Of a DNA stretch of 38,774 bases, positions 14,171-23,873 are shown piece after piece (positions within the stretch are counted from its first letter, which is position 1; the number at the start of each line of letters is the position of its first letter). Source of the stretch: Halomonas ramblicola (GTDB lineage Bacteria; Pseudomonadota; Gammaproteobacteria; Pseudomonadales; Halomonadaceae); assembly GCF_030409215.1 (NCBI RefSeq), contig NZ_JAUFPL010000034.1, positions 134,230 to 173,003 on the forward strand. The letters run 5' to 3'. The notes under the pieces are model-generated. The model was not told where the DNA came from and did not search any database. It saw only the letters and a program-made list of their open reading frames with translations. The position numbers were made by a program, and so were the translations under genes.

Positions 14171-14176
14171 GGCGGG
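14141..14176 (-). terminator. Conserved stem-loop between hsdM and hsdS, copy B
   Basis: Outer stem CCCGCC (14141-14146) with GGCGGG (14171-14176) and inner stem TGCTTC with GAGGCA. On the minus strand GGCGGG is followed by TTTTTTGTG, a classic intrinsic terminator tail. It sits between the hsdM stop (14245) and the hsdS start (14063), so it could lower or condition transcription of hsdS and the genes after it. It shares loop sequence with copy A at 10834-10869. Confidence 0.65.
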
Positions 14177-14244
14177 TGTGTCGACCACCATGCTGGAGTG
14201 ACGTAGACTGACCGTCAACACCCGCCCTAAATGGCTATAGCTCC

Positions 14245-16224
14245 TCATGCCGACAGCTCCTCGATCATCTGCTTGATCCGATCTGTGCAGGCCTTGAGGT
14301 CGGCGTCGATCTCCTCCAGCGGGCGCGGCGGCGTGAACTGGTAGAAGTGCCGGTTGAAGGGGATCTCGAAGCCCACGATACCGATACGACCATCCAGCGG
14401 GTCGCGCTTGTCCTCGTCAATCCAGGCGTCGGGGACGTGGGGCTTCACCTCGCGCTCGAAGTAGTCGAACACCGACTCGTCCAGCGGCACGTTCTCGTTA
14501 TCGCGCAGGCCGGTGTCGGGCTCGGGATTGCCCTTCTTGTCCAGGCAGATGTCCGCCTCGGGGTCGCGCTCGGAGAGGGCGTTGAGAATGGCCTTCTGCA
14601 CCGGGGCGCCGACCTTCAGCCCTGCCGCCTTGATCGCGGCCTTTAGCGCCTTGGTGAAGGCGTCGCGGTTGGTCCAGAGCTGCTCCGGGTCCAGAGTGGC
14701 GCAGGCGGCCTTGATTGCCTCGCGCTCGGCCTCCTCGAGCTTCTGGATGGGCTTCTCGTCATCGAGCTTGGCCAGGCGCTCTGGGCTGGCCTGGAAGTTG
14801 AGGCGCAGCGGGCGCTCCACGGTGATGCGGCGGTAGCCGAAGGCCTCCACCGGGAAGCGCTTGCTCTCCTCGCTCTCCTGGAAGGCGCCGTAGAGGCGCA
14901 CGATCTCCTCGATGTCGCGGTCGGCGACGAACTGGCGCTTGCTGCCCAGCGACTTGCGCATCTTGGAGGCACGGCCGGTGGCGTTGATCAGCTGCACCTG
15001 GCCGCGGCGCTCGGCGGGCTTGTGGTTGGAGAGGATCCACACGTAAGTGGCGATGCCGGTGTTGTAGAACAGGTCGGTGGGCAGGCCGACGATGGCCTCC
15101 ACCAGGTCGTGCTGCAGCAGGTAGCGGCGGATCTCCGACTCGCCGCTGCCGGCGCCGCCGGTAAACAGCGGCGAGCCGTTGAGGATGATGCCGATGCGCG
15201 AGCCGCCGTCCTGGCGGGAGCGCATCTTGCTCACCAGGTGCATCAGGAACAGCAGCGAGCCGTCGGAGACCCGCGGCAGGCCGGGGCCGAAGCGGCCCTC
15301 GTAGCCCTTCTGCTTGTGCTCGTCGGTGATCGGCTTCTGGACCTTCTTCCACTCCACCCCGAACGGCGGATTGGAGAGCATGAAGTCGAAGCGCTCGGCG
15401 GGGAGCTGGTCGTCGGAGAGGGTGTTGCCGAGCTTCACCTGGTCCACGCCCTGGCCCTTGATCAGCATGTCGGCCTTGCAGATGGCATAGGACTCGGGGT
15501 TGAGCTCCTGGCCGTGCAGCGAGACGGTGACGTCGCGGCTGACCTGTTGGATGTACTCGTCACTCTCGGAGAGGAAGCCGCCGGTGCCCGCGGTGGGGTC
15601 GTAGACGGTGACGATGCCGTGGGGGCGCAGCTTGTCGTCCTGGCCGGTGAGCACCAGCGAGGTGGTCAGGTGGACGATGTCGCGCGGGGTGAAGTGCTCC
15701 CCCGCCGTCTCGTTGGAGCTCTCGGCGAACTTGCGGATCAGCTCCTCGAACACCAGGCCCATGCCGTAATTGGTCAGCCGCTGCGGGCTCATGTCGATGG
15801 CGGCGAAGCGCTGCACCACCTGGTAGAGCAGGTTGCTGGCCCCGAGCTGCTGGACGAAGCCCTCGAACTCGAAGTGCTCGAAGATCTCCCGGGCGTCCTG
15901 GCTGAACGACTGCACGTAGCTCATCAGGTCGTCGGCGGTCTGGGTGTCGGAGAGCGTGCCCAGGGTCAGCGGCGAGGCGTTAAAGAAGGGCTGCTCCACC
16001 GCACGTAGCAGCAGCTTCTCGCGCACCGCCTCGGGCTTGGCCTGGTGGGTCTGGGCTTCGCGGAGCACCTCGGCCTTGGTCGGCTCCAGCACGCACTCCA
16101 GGCGCCGCAGCAGGGTGAAGGGCAGGATGATGCGGCCGTACTGGGACTGCTTGAAATCGCCGCGCAGCAGATCCGCCACGGACCAGATGAAGGCCGCCAG
16201 CTGAGAGTGACTCTCCGTGTTCAC
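14245..16224 (-). CDS. hsdM: Type I restriction-modification DNA methyltransferase subunit M
   Basis: A 659-residue N6-adenine methyltransferase subunit that works with HsdS and protects the host target. The N-terminal helical domain is HsdM_N-like ([20 protein letters not shown]). The SAM-binding motif I is [12 protein letters not shown] near residue 211 and the catalytic motif IV is MLSNPPFG near 287. The start is set at the GTG at 16224 (V-N-T-E-S-H-S-Q), where GGGGA lies a few bases upstream; an ATG at 16278 would add 18 proline- and arginine-rich residues unlike the family. It is the first gene of the restriction unit. Confidence 0.94.
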   Translation of the reverse strand: MNTESHSQLAAFIWSVADLLRGDFKQSQYGRIILPFTLLRRLECVLEPTKAEVLREAQTHQAKPEAVREKLLLRAVEQPFFNASPLTLGTLSDTQTADDLMSYVQSFSQDAREIFEHFEFEGFVQQLGASNLLYQVVQRFAAIDMSPQRLTNYGMGLVFEELIRKFAESSNETAGEHFTPRDIVHLTTSLVLTGQDDKLRPHGIVTVYDPTAGTGGFLSESDEYIQQVSRDVTVSLHGQELNPESYAICKADMLIKGQGVDQVKLGNTLSDDQLPAERFDFMLSNPPFGVEWKKVQKPITDEHKQKGYEGRFGPGLPRVSDGSLLFLMHLVSKMRSRQDGGSRIGIILNGSPLFTGGAGSGESEIRRYLLQHDLVEAIVGLPTDLFYNTGIATYVWILSNHKPAERRGQVQLINATGRASKMRKSLGSKRQFVADRDIEEIVRLYGAFQESEESKRFPVEAFGYRRITVERPLRLNFQASPERLAKLDDEKPIQKLEEAEREAIKAACATLDPEQLWTNRDAFTKALKAAIKAAGLKVGAPVQKAILNALSERDPEADICLDKKGNPEPDTGLRDNENVPLDESVFDYFEREVKPHVPDAWIDEDKRDPLDGRIGIVGFEIPFNRHFYQFTPPRPLEEIDADLKACTDRIKQMIEELSA

Positions 16225-16269
16225 GATGCTTCCCCGCGTTCTTGGTACTGATGGTGATGGATGGCGCCC

Positions 16270-16298
16270 ATCATACACAGCGAGGGAGCGGCCACGAA
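16270..16298 (-). promoter_or_regulatory. Possible hsdM promoter
   Basis: On the minus strand TATGAT (revcomp of 16270-16275) is a good -10 box. The -35 at 17-base spacing, TTCGTG (16293-16298), is poor. The distance of about 45 bases to the GTG start is reasonable. Confidence 0.35.
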
Positions 16299-16317
16299 GG
16301 GCGTAGAACGCGCCGGG

Positions 16318-16515
16318 TCAGTGCTCTCCCTGCGGCGGCTCGTCGGTGAGCTGGCGATAGGGTGAATCTGGCGCGTCTTCCCCTATCAGCACGGGCCTGC
16401 CATCCCGCCATACCACGGCGTAGTGGCCAAGACGACGCTTGCGTTCGAGGGTCTCGGTAGCGGTAGCACGCAGGCAGTCCAGCAGTTCCTGGGTATCCGG
16501 GGAAAGCTGAGTCAT
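16318..16515 (-). CDS. Small hypothetical protein
   Basis: A 65-residue charged protein (MTQLSPDTQELLDCLRATAT..., then VVWRDGRPVLIGEDAPDSPY). Start is well set: AAGGAGGTGA lies just upstream of the ATG at 16515, one of the strongest Shine-Dalgarno sites in the window. No signal peptide or membrane segment. I do not recognise the family; size and helical N-terminus would suit an antitoxin or small regulator, but no toxin partner is adjacent. A 21-bp palindrome lies 33 bases upstream. It is the gene nearest the intact tRNA, a place where islands often carry control or excision genes. Confidence 0.65.
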   Translation of the reverse strand: MTQLSPDTQELLDCLRATATETLERKRRLGHYAVVWRDGRPVLIGEDAPDSPYRQLTDEPPQGEH

Positions 16516-16547
16516 GGACTCACCTCCTTGATCAGTACTTCAAACAA

Positions 16548-16568
16548 CGAATGGTTTAAAACCATTCG
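16548..16568. promoter_or_regulatory. 21-bp perfect palindrome, candidate operator
   Basis: CGAATGGTTT (16548-16557) and AAACCATTCG (16559-16568) are perfect arms around one central A, upstream of the small gene at 16318-16515. The form and distance fit a dimeric repressor site. The remaining DNA to the tRNA (16569-16849) holds no gene; a small hairpin CACCTG/CAGGTG is present near 16760-16780. Confidence 0.55.
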
Positions 16569-16848
16569 ACTAGCCCCTTGCTGCTCGAATACGGGTTCAG
16601 GTGTATCCCCGTCATTCATGAAACAGCGCGTCCGACTGACAAGCGGCGCATATAAATTCAGTAAATTATGTAGGCTTCGTGGGAAACCCCATTAGGACCG
16701 GCAACGATCCAGCAAGTAGCTGCATGTTCTTTAAGGGTCATCACCATGTCCTTGTGACACCTGCCCTCACAGGTGCCTTGATCGCTGACTCCTGACGAAT
16801 GCTAGGTCATGGAAGAACAATGATGCAGCGATCTATCGATTGCCATGA

Positions 16849-16926
<78 letters not shown>

Positions 16927-17083
16927 TTTCAGAGGAAGGTGCGCCGAGGCGCCGCAGTATGATAGCGAATGGCGACGGTCGAGGCCATAGCCGGCGAGCC
17001 ATTCCGGGGCGATCCACCCGGGCAGGGCACTTCCGTCCGCCGGTGCGGTCTCCCTTAGGTCCATGCCTTGCGGAGCCCGACCG

Positions 17084-17479
17084 GTGACCCTGCGCCTCCT
17101 TTTCCTCAACGCCTTGCTTGCCGCCCTGCTGCTCGCCCCGCCGGCCCTAACCGGCTGGGAGCTGGACCCGGAGCGCTCGCGGGTGTCGGTCAGGGTGGTG
17201 GAGGAACGCCTGGAGCGCCTCGCCGTGGGCGAGTCGCTGGTGGAGACGCTGCGGCTGCGGGTGCAGTCCGGCAACAAGATGCGGGAGGAGCCGCTGGCGG
17301 TGCGCTTCACCAAGGAGGCCACGGGCCGGGTGAGGATCGCCAACGCCGAGCGGGTGGCACTCGACGGTCAGGCGCTGATGGCCGACCCCACCCTGCGTTC
17401 GGTGCTCCTGCTGCTCGGCTACGAGCGGATCGGCGACGAGGTGCCGGTCAGCCTCGACGCCCTGCTGATCCGCCGCTGA
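17084..17479 (+). CDS. Small exported protein of unknown function
   Basis: A 131-residue protein if started at the GTG at 17084, where GGAG lies eight bases upstream and a signal peptide follows at once (TLRLLFLNALLAALLLAPPALTG); an ATG at 17063 adds seven residues. The mature part begins WELDPERSRVSVRVVEERLE, is rich in charged beta-like stretches, and ends VPVSLDALLIRR. The opening faintly recalls YceI-type periplasmic proteins, but the length and later motifs do not fit. The last 27 bases have a degraded copy at 18472-18498. Confidence 0.6.
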   Translation: MTLRLLFLNALLAALLLAPPALTGWELDPERSRVSVRVVEERLERLAVGESLVETLRLRVQSGNKMREEPLAVRFTKEATGRVRIANAERVALDGQALMADPTLRSVLLLLGYERIGDEVPVSLDALLIRR

Positions 17480-17616
17480 TGGGGCCAGGCCTGCACGGCG
17501 CGGCCGCTTGCTACACTTCAATGGTGCGAACACTCCGACCGCGGGGCACCTGGCTCAACACAGGGAGTCCAGAGATGAGGCTGGGACCCTACGCCTGGCC
17601 GGAAGGAGGACTCCTG

Positions 17617-18447
17617 ATGAACCCAGTGAATGAGAGTATCCAGCGACACTACACGACCCCCAGGCTCGACGATCACATCCTCGCGGCACTCGAAAAGACG
17701 GGTAAGGACATCACCCGCCTGATCCCCGAAGACCTGGCCCCAGTCGACGAATTCCATATCCGCGGGCGTGAAGCCACGCTCGAGTTGGCCAATGCGGCGG
17801 GGCTGGATGCCACGCAGTCCGTGCTCGATGTGGGCAGCGGCCTGGGCGGCACCTCGCGCTGCCTGGCGGAACGGTTCGGGTGCCGCGTCCTTGGCATCGA
17901 CCTCACTGATGAATACTGCCGAGTGGCCGAGGAACTCACCAAGCGAACCGGGCTATCGGAACGGGTCGGCTACCGTCAGGGGGATGCGCTGGACCTGCCC
18001 TTTGCCGATGCCAGCTTCGATGTGGTGTGGTCCGAGCACGCAGCGATGAATATTCCTGACAAGGCTCGCCTCTACAGCGAAATGTTCCGGGTACTCAAGC
18101 CCGGCGGCACCCTGGCGCTCCATGACATCCTGATGGGTTCCTCGGCGTCGGTCGTGTATCCGGTTCCTTGGGCGCGCACCCCTGATATCAGCTTTCTGGT
18201 GGCCCCCGATGAGTTGCGTCGGATTCTCGACGAAGCCGGTTTCCGGATCACCGACTGGTCAGACACCACGGAGGCCGCACTGGCCTGGTTTACCGCACTC
18301 GCGGAAAAGTTGCGCCAGCAAGGCCCCCCGCCACTCGGCTACCATCTGCTGATGGGAGCGGACTTCCCGGCCATGGTTCAGAACCAGCGGCAGAATCTCG
18401 AGGAGGGGCGGATCGCCCTGATCCAGGTCATCGCGACGAAGGAGTAG
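17617..18447 (+). CDS. Class I SAM-dependent methyltransferase
   Basis: A 276-residue methyltransferase with a strong AAGGAGG before the ATG at 17617. Motif I is VLDVGSGLGGTSRCLAERFG near residue 70, followed by the acidic loop VLGIDLTDEYCRVAEEL, motif II/III DLPFADASFDVVWSEHAAMN and the post-motif FRVLKPGGTLALHD. The fold and the HIRGREATLELA lead-in resemble small-molecule methyltransferases such as sarcosine/dimethylglycine N-methyltransferases, sterol and ubiquinone enzymes. The substrate cannot be named from sequence. No operon partner; it lies between two pieces of a duplicated segment, so it may have arrived by insertion. Confidence 0.8.
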   Translation: MNPVNESIQRHYTTPRLDDHILAALEKTGKDITRLIPEDLAPVDEFHIRGREATLELANAAGLDATQSVLDVGSGLGGTSRCLAERFGCRVLGIDLTDEYCRVAEELTKRTGLSERVGYRQGDALDLPFADASFDVVWSEHAAMNIPDKARLYSEMFRVLKPGGTLALHDILMGSSASVVYPVPWARTPDISFLVAPDELRRILDEAGFRITDWSDTTEAALAWFTALAEKLRQQGPPPLGYHLLMGADFPAMVQNQRQNLEEGRIALIQVIATKE

Positions 18448-18471
18448 CGACTCCACGGCCGACGAGCCGAT

Positions 18472-18498
18472 CTCGGCGCCCTGCCGATCCGCCACTGA
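18472..18498 (+). pseudogene. Degraded copy of the 3' end of the 17084 gene
   Basis: Twenty-seven bases ending in TGA match 17453-17479, the last codons of the exported-protein gene, at 24 positions; GACGAG at 18461-18466 also has its counterpart there. The reading frame before it is lost. The methyltransferase gene lies between the intact end and this copy. Confidence 0.6.
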
Positions 18499-18531
18499 CA
18501 GGCGCGATCCGCAGGGCTCTCCCCCGTGGCC

Positions 18532-18551
18532 AGGGATTATGAGTCCCCTGC
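18532..18551 (-). repeat. 20-base fragment of tRNA-Ile2 anticodon arm
   Basis: AGGGATTATGAGTCCCCTGC is identical to 16883-16902 in the intact tRNA and in the same orientation. It covers the whole anticodon stem-loop. The flanking bases do not match, so it is a remnant and not a gene. It could mark an older insertion spanning 16895-18551. Confidence 0.7.
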
Positions 18552-18601
18552 CGCAGGCTGCCCGCCCGCCGCCGACCACCTCGTGCGGGAGATATGCGGC
18601 C

Positions 18602-20407
<1,806 letters not shown>

Positions 20408-20550
20408 GGGGATTCCTTGTCTCTGGCCCGCGCAGCATACCCGACTCGCGCCCTGCCCCTCCATGGCTCCCGGGACGAAGCCTGAGGCATTACGGGTGGC
20501 GGCACCGCTCGGGGCCGATCCGGCGGCCCCCGCAACGGCCCGCGGCCAGG

Positions 20551-20739
20551 CTAAGGCGTTGGGGGCAGCCGGCGCAGGTCGGTAAGCAGCGGCGCACCGG
20601 TGGCCGGGTCGTGGAGCAGGGTGCAGGCCACTCCGTAGAGCTCGCGCACCAGCGCCTCGGTGACCACCTCGGCCGGCGCGCCCTGGGCGACGATGCCGCC
20701 GTCGCGCATGGCCACCAGGTGGTCGGCGTAGGGGCCACC
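20551..20739 (-). pseudogene. C-terminal remnant of a siderophore ABC transporter ATPase
   Basis: The last 62 codons read PYADHLVAMRDGGIVAQGAP, EVVTEALVRELYGVACTLL and DPATGAPLL. This is the tail of FecE/FepC-type ATPases after the H-loop. Everything before PYADHLV (nucleotide-binding motifs) is absent, and the upstream frame continues into unrelated sequence, so a deletion ended the gene at about 20739. No permease or binding-protein gene is nearby. Confidence 0.75.
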
Positions 20740-20780
20740 GGTACGCAGCGGCCTCTGCGGTGGCGGGTTACTGCCGGGGC

Positions 20781-21176
20781 TCAGGCCCCCTTGCGCATGG
20801 CGTCCAGGCTCCAGGGGCCGGGGCCGGCGAACACCAGATAGAGGAACACGAAGCAGTAGAGGATGGCGGCGTCGCCGCCGTTGTTGACGGGGTAGAGGCT
20901 CTGCGGGGCGTGGGCGAGCCAGTAGGCGAAAGCCATGGTGCCCGAGGCCAGGAAGGCCGCGGCCCGGGTCTGGAAGCCGATCAGCAGCAGTATCCCGCAG
21001 ATGAGCTCGATGACCCCGGCCATCCCCGACATCGAGAACAGCTCCACGACCCGGTCGGAGGGCGGGAAGCCGAGATGCTTCTGGGTACCGTGCAGCATGA
21101 AGATGAAGCCCGAGACGATGCGCAGCACGCTGAGCAGGCGTGGCGCCCATTCCTTCTGGAGTGCCTGGGTGTCCAT
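20781..21176 (-). CDS. DoxX-family membrane protein
   Basis: A 131-residue inner-membrane protein with four hydrophobic helices (LRIVSGFIFMLHGTQKHLGF, GVIELICGILLLIGF, RAAAFLASGTMAFAYWLAHA and AAILYCFVFLYLVFAGPG). The HGTQKHLGFP loop and the GPGPWSLD end are typical of the DoxX/DUF417-like family. Members are tied to redox and thiol stress in some bacteria, but a defined reaction is lacking. The ATG at 21176 has AAGGAGA upstream. It sits between two gene remnants, one a truncated LysR-type regulator that may once have controlled it. Confidence 0.82.
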   Translation of the reverse strand: MDTQALQKEWAPRLLSVLRIVSGFIFMLHGTQKHLGFPPSDRVVELFSMSGMAGVIELICGILLLIGFQTRAAAFLASGTMAFAYWLAHAPQSLYPVNNGGDAAILYCFVFLYLVFAGPGPWSLDAMRKGA

Positions 21177-21272
21177 GGAAGATCTCCTTATCGGGGGACG
21201 GTAGAAGGAAGGGTGGCCCGATCCGCGGACCAGGGCAAGGCCGACGAGGCAGGTGCGGCACCGTCACCATGA

Positions 21273-21608
21273 ACAAGACTCGCCCGCCATGCCAATCGGC
21301 TGATCCCCACCGAGGCGGGGCTGCTGTTCCACGCCTACTGTCGCGAGATGCTGGCCCTGGCCGACCGCAGCCGCGAGGCCCTGACCGAGCTCGCCGAGGA
21401 GATCAGCGGCCGCATCACCCTGGAGGTGCACTGCGCCCTGGCGCGCCACGGCACCCCCCGGCACCCGCATGAGCTGGCTCGCCGTGCCTGGATCGACCTG
21501 CTGGACACCGCCCGGGAGGGGCTGACGCCGCGCCGCATCGGCACCCTGCTCGACTTCCTACGCCAGGCGGTCCCCGCAGCGTGGCAGCCACACGCCACGG
21601 TGGCCTGA
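21273..21608 (+). pseudogene. Truncated LysR-type regulator fused to unrelated sequence
   Basis: The frame gives ARHANRLIPTEAGLLFHAYCRE, the end of a LysR winged helix, and the linker helix MLALADRSREALTELAEE. The first helices of the DNA-binding domain are missing. After EISGRITLEV the sequence no longer resembles a LysR effector domain (it ends LLDFLRQAVPAAWQPHATVA) and stops at 21608. It looks like two truncated genes joined by deletion. An ATG at 21348 makes the tail formally open, but no good ribosome site is seen. Confidence 0.6.
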
Positions 21609-21677
21609 GCCCGCCCCCTTGCCAGGCATCACGCCGATTCACGACAATACCCCGTCTTGCCTGCCAAGGATGACCCT

Positions 21678-22556
21678 ATGTTCGCCGAACTCTTCGCCGT
21701 GATGGCGCCGGTGCTGGCCGGCGCCGGCCTGGGCTTCACCTGGGTCCGTTCGGGCCAGCCCTATCCGGTGGAGTTCGTCACCCGCCTGGTCTTCAACATC
21801 GGCACGCCGGCCCTGGTGATCGCCTCGCTCTCCGGCGCCGAGATCGACGCCGGCAGCTTCGGTCGCACCATGCTGGCCACCGCCCTGGTGCTCACCCTGA
21901 TGGCCGGCCTGGCCTTCCTGCTGGCCCGGCTGCTCAGGCGCGACTGGCGGGTGCTGCTGGCCCCCACCATGTACCCCAACACCGGCAACATGGGCCTGCC
22001 GGTGGTGCTCTACGCCTTTGGCAACGCCGGCTTCGTCTACGGCATCACGGTGATGGTGACCGTGTCGCTGTTCCAGTTCACGGTGGGCTCGGTGATGGCC
22101 AGCCGCAGCGGCCGACCGCTGCGCACCCTGCTGCGCACGCCCACCGTCTACGCCATCCTGATCGCCCTGGGCCTGCTGCTCACCGACACCGAGCTGCCGC
22201 TGTGGCTGGCCAACAGCGTCGACCTGATCTCCGGCTTCACGGTGCCGCTGATGCTGATCACCCTGGGGGTGTCGCTGGCCAGCATCAAGGTCAAGAACCT
22301 GCGCTCGGGCATCGGCTTCAGCCTGCTGCGCATCCCGGTGGCCGCCGGCGTGGCCTGGGGCATCGGCTACCTGCTGGGGCTGCCGCCACTGGGCCACGGC
22401 ATCCTGGTGCTGCAGATGAGCATGCCGGTGGCGGTGTTCAACTACCTGTTCGCCCAGAAGGCCCGCCGCGAACCGGAATACGTGGCCAGCCTGGTGTTCT
22501 GCTCGACCCTGCTGTCGCTGTTCTACCTGCCGCTGCTGCTCGCCTGGCAGATGTGA
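21678..22556 (+). CDS. AEC family transporter
   Basis: A 292-residue auxin-efflux-carrier type permease with about ten membrane segments. Recognisable parts are the N-terminal FAELFAVMAPVLAGAGLGF, the middle TMYPNTGNMGLPVVLYAFGN (the family's conserved asparagine/glycine segment), and the C-terminal MSMPVAVFNYLFAQ with VFCSTLLSLFYLPLLLAW. Bacterial members export or exchange organic acids such as malate; the substrate here is unknown. The ATG at 21678 is preferred over one seven codons earlier, with AAGGA upstream. Confidence 0.87.
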   Translation: MFAELFAVMAPVLAGAGLGFTWVRSGQPYPVEFVTRLVFNIGTPALVIASLSGAEIDAGSFGRTMLATALVLTLMAGLAFLLARLLRRDWRVLLAPTMYPNTGNMGLPVVLYAFGNAGFVYGITVMVTVSLFQFTVGSVMASRSGRPLRTLLRTPTVYAILIALGLLLTDTELPLWLANSVDLISGFTVPLMLITLGVSLASIKVKNLRSGIGFSLLRIPVAAGVAWGIGYLLGLPPLGHGILVLQMSMPVAVFNYLFAQKARREPEYVASLVFCSTLLSLFYLPLLLAWQM

Positions 22557-22602
22557 ACGGGGAACCCCTCGGCGCCGAGCCGGTCGCTATGCAGGTGTAG
22601 AT

Positions 22603-22622
22603 GGCGCCCGCTGGCGGGCGCC
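22603..22622. terminator. Hairpin after the AEC transporter
   Basis: GGCGCCCGC (22603-22611) and GCGGGCGCC (22614-22622) form a perfect stem with a two-base loop, 46 bases after the AEC stop. There is no T-run, so termination would be weak or Rho-aided; it could also lie in the leader of the next gene. Confidence 0.4.
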
Positions 22623-22648
22623 GCCCATGTTCATGGAGGGGACGACGC

Positions 22649-23794
22649 ATGCGCACCATTGCCCGGCGATTCACCACCCTGCTGCTGGCCGGCGGCCTGG
22701 CCACCGGCCAGGCATCGGCCGCCGAGACGCTCGTCGAGCGGCTCACCACCGACCACCACGACCTGCGCCTCGAGCGCCTCGCCTCGGGGCTCGAGCACCC
22801 CTGGTCGCTGGCCCGGCTGCCCGACGGCGACTTCCTGGTCAGCGAGCGCCCGGGCCGCCTGGCGCGGGTCACCCCGGACGGCGAGGTCACCCGCCTCTCC
22901 GGCGTGCCCGAGGTCCGCACCAGCGGCCAGGGCGGGCTGCTGGACCTGGCCCTGCATCCCGACTTCGGCGAGGACGGGGGCGAGCACGACTGGCTCTACT
23001 TCACCTGGAGCCAGCCCGGCGAGGGCGGCGGCGCCTCCACCCTCTCCCGCGCCCGGCTCGACGGCGACGCCCTCGTCGATGTCGAGACCCTGTTCGTCCA
23101 GGACCGCTTCACCGGCCCCTCCCACCACTACGGCTCGCGGCTGGCCTGGCTGCCCGATGGCACCCTGCTGATGACCATCGGCGACCGCGGCGACTCGGAT
23201 CGCGCCCAGGACGGCGGCACCCACGCCGGCAGCGTGCTGCGCCTGACCGAGGAGGGCCGCGTGCCCGACGACAACCCCTTCGTCGACGACGACGCGGTGC
23301 TCGACGAGCTGTTCACCATGGGCAACCGCAACCCCCAGGGGCTCACCGTGGCGGCGGACGGCACCGCCTGGTCCACCGAACACGGCCCGCGCACCGGCGA
23401 CGAGCTCAACCGCCTCGAGGCCGGCGTCAACTACGGCTGGCCCGAGGTCAGCCGCGGCAACGACTACACGACCAATGAGCCCATCGGCCGCGACAGCGCG
23501 CCGGGCATGCGCGACCCGCTGCACGTCTTCGCGGGCCGCTTCGCGCCCTCGGGGCTTGCCGAGGTCGACGGCGACGCCTTCCCCGCCTGGGAAGGCGACC
23601 TGCTGGCCGGCGGCCTGGCCAGCGAGAAGCTGGTGCGCCTGGCCCTGGAGGGCGACCGGGTCGTGGAGCACGAGCTGATCCTCGAGGGCCAGATCGGCCG
23701 CATCCGCGACGTGCGCCAGGGCCGCGACGGCGCCCTCTACCTGCTCAGCGACCACGACGACGGCGGCCTCTTCCGGCTGGTGCCGGCCGACTGA
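22649..23794 (+). CDS. Periplasmic PQQ-type aldose sugar dehydrogenase
   Basis: A 381-residue six-bladed beta-propeller of the soluble glucose dehydrogenase/YliI family, which oxidises aldoses in the periplasm with PQQ. The ATG at 22649 follows GGAGGGG and a signal peptide ending ASA-AE. Family marks: LEHPWSLARLPDGDFLVSER, GQGGLLDLALHPDF (catalytic histidine region), HHYGSRLAWLPDG, GDRGD, GNRNPQGLT, EHGPRTGDELN, NYGWPEVSRG, and the last strand GRIRDVRQGRDGALYLLSD. Length is normal. No PQQ biosynthesis gene is in view. It is 79 bases ahead of the histidine kinase, so co-transcription is possible. Confidence 0.9.
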   Translation: MRTIARRFTTLLLAGGLATGQASAAETLVERLTTDHHDLRLERLASGLEHPWSLARLPDGDFLVSERPGRLARVTPDGEVTRLSGVPEVRTSGQGGLLDLALHPDFGEDGGEHDWLYFTWSQPGEGGGASTLSRARLDGDALVDVETLFVQDRFTGPSHHYGSRLAWLPDGTLLMTIGDRGDSDRAQDGGTHAGSVLRLTEEGRVPDDNPFVDDDAVLDELFTMGNRNPQGLTVAADGTAWSTEHGPRTGDELNRLEAGVNYGWPEVSRGNDYTTNEPIGRDSAPGMRDPLHVFAGRFAPSGLAEVDGDAFPAWEGDLLAGGLASEKLVRLALEGDRVVEHELILEGQIGRIRDVRQGRDGALYLLSDHDDGGLFRLVPAD

Positions 23795-23873
23795 TCCCCG
23801 GGGCGACGCCCCCAGACCCCGACCCACCGTCCCGCCTCCCCTGCCGGGGGCGGGCGCCCTGACGGAAGCCGCG

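Noticed and set aside
10834..14176. Stem-loops as integron attC sites or a retron
   Set aside because: No integrase, no reverse transcriptase and no core-site consensus; the T-runs fit terminators better.
17084..17479. YceI-family assignment for the exported protein
   Set aside because: Only the first ten mature residues resemble YceI; the length and remaining sequence do not.
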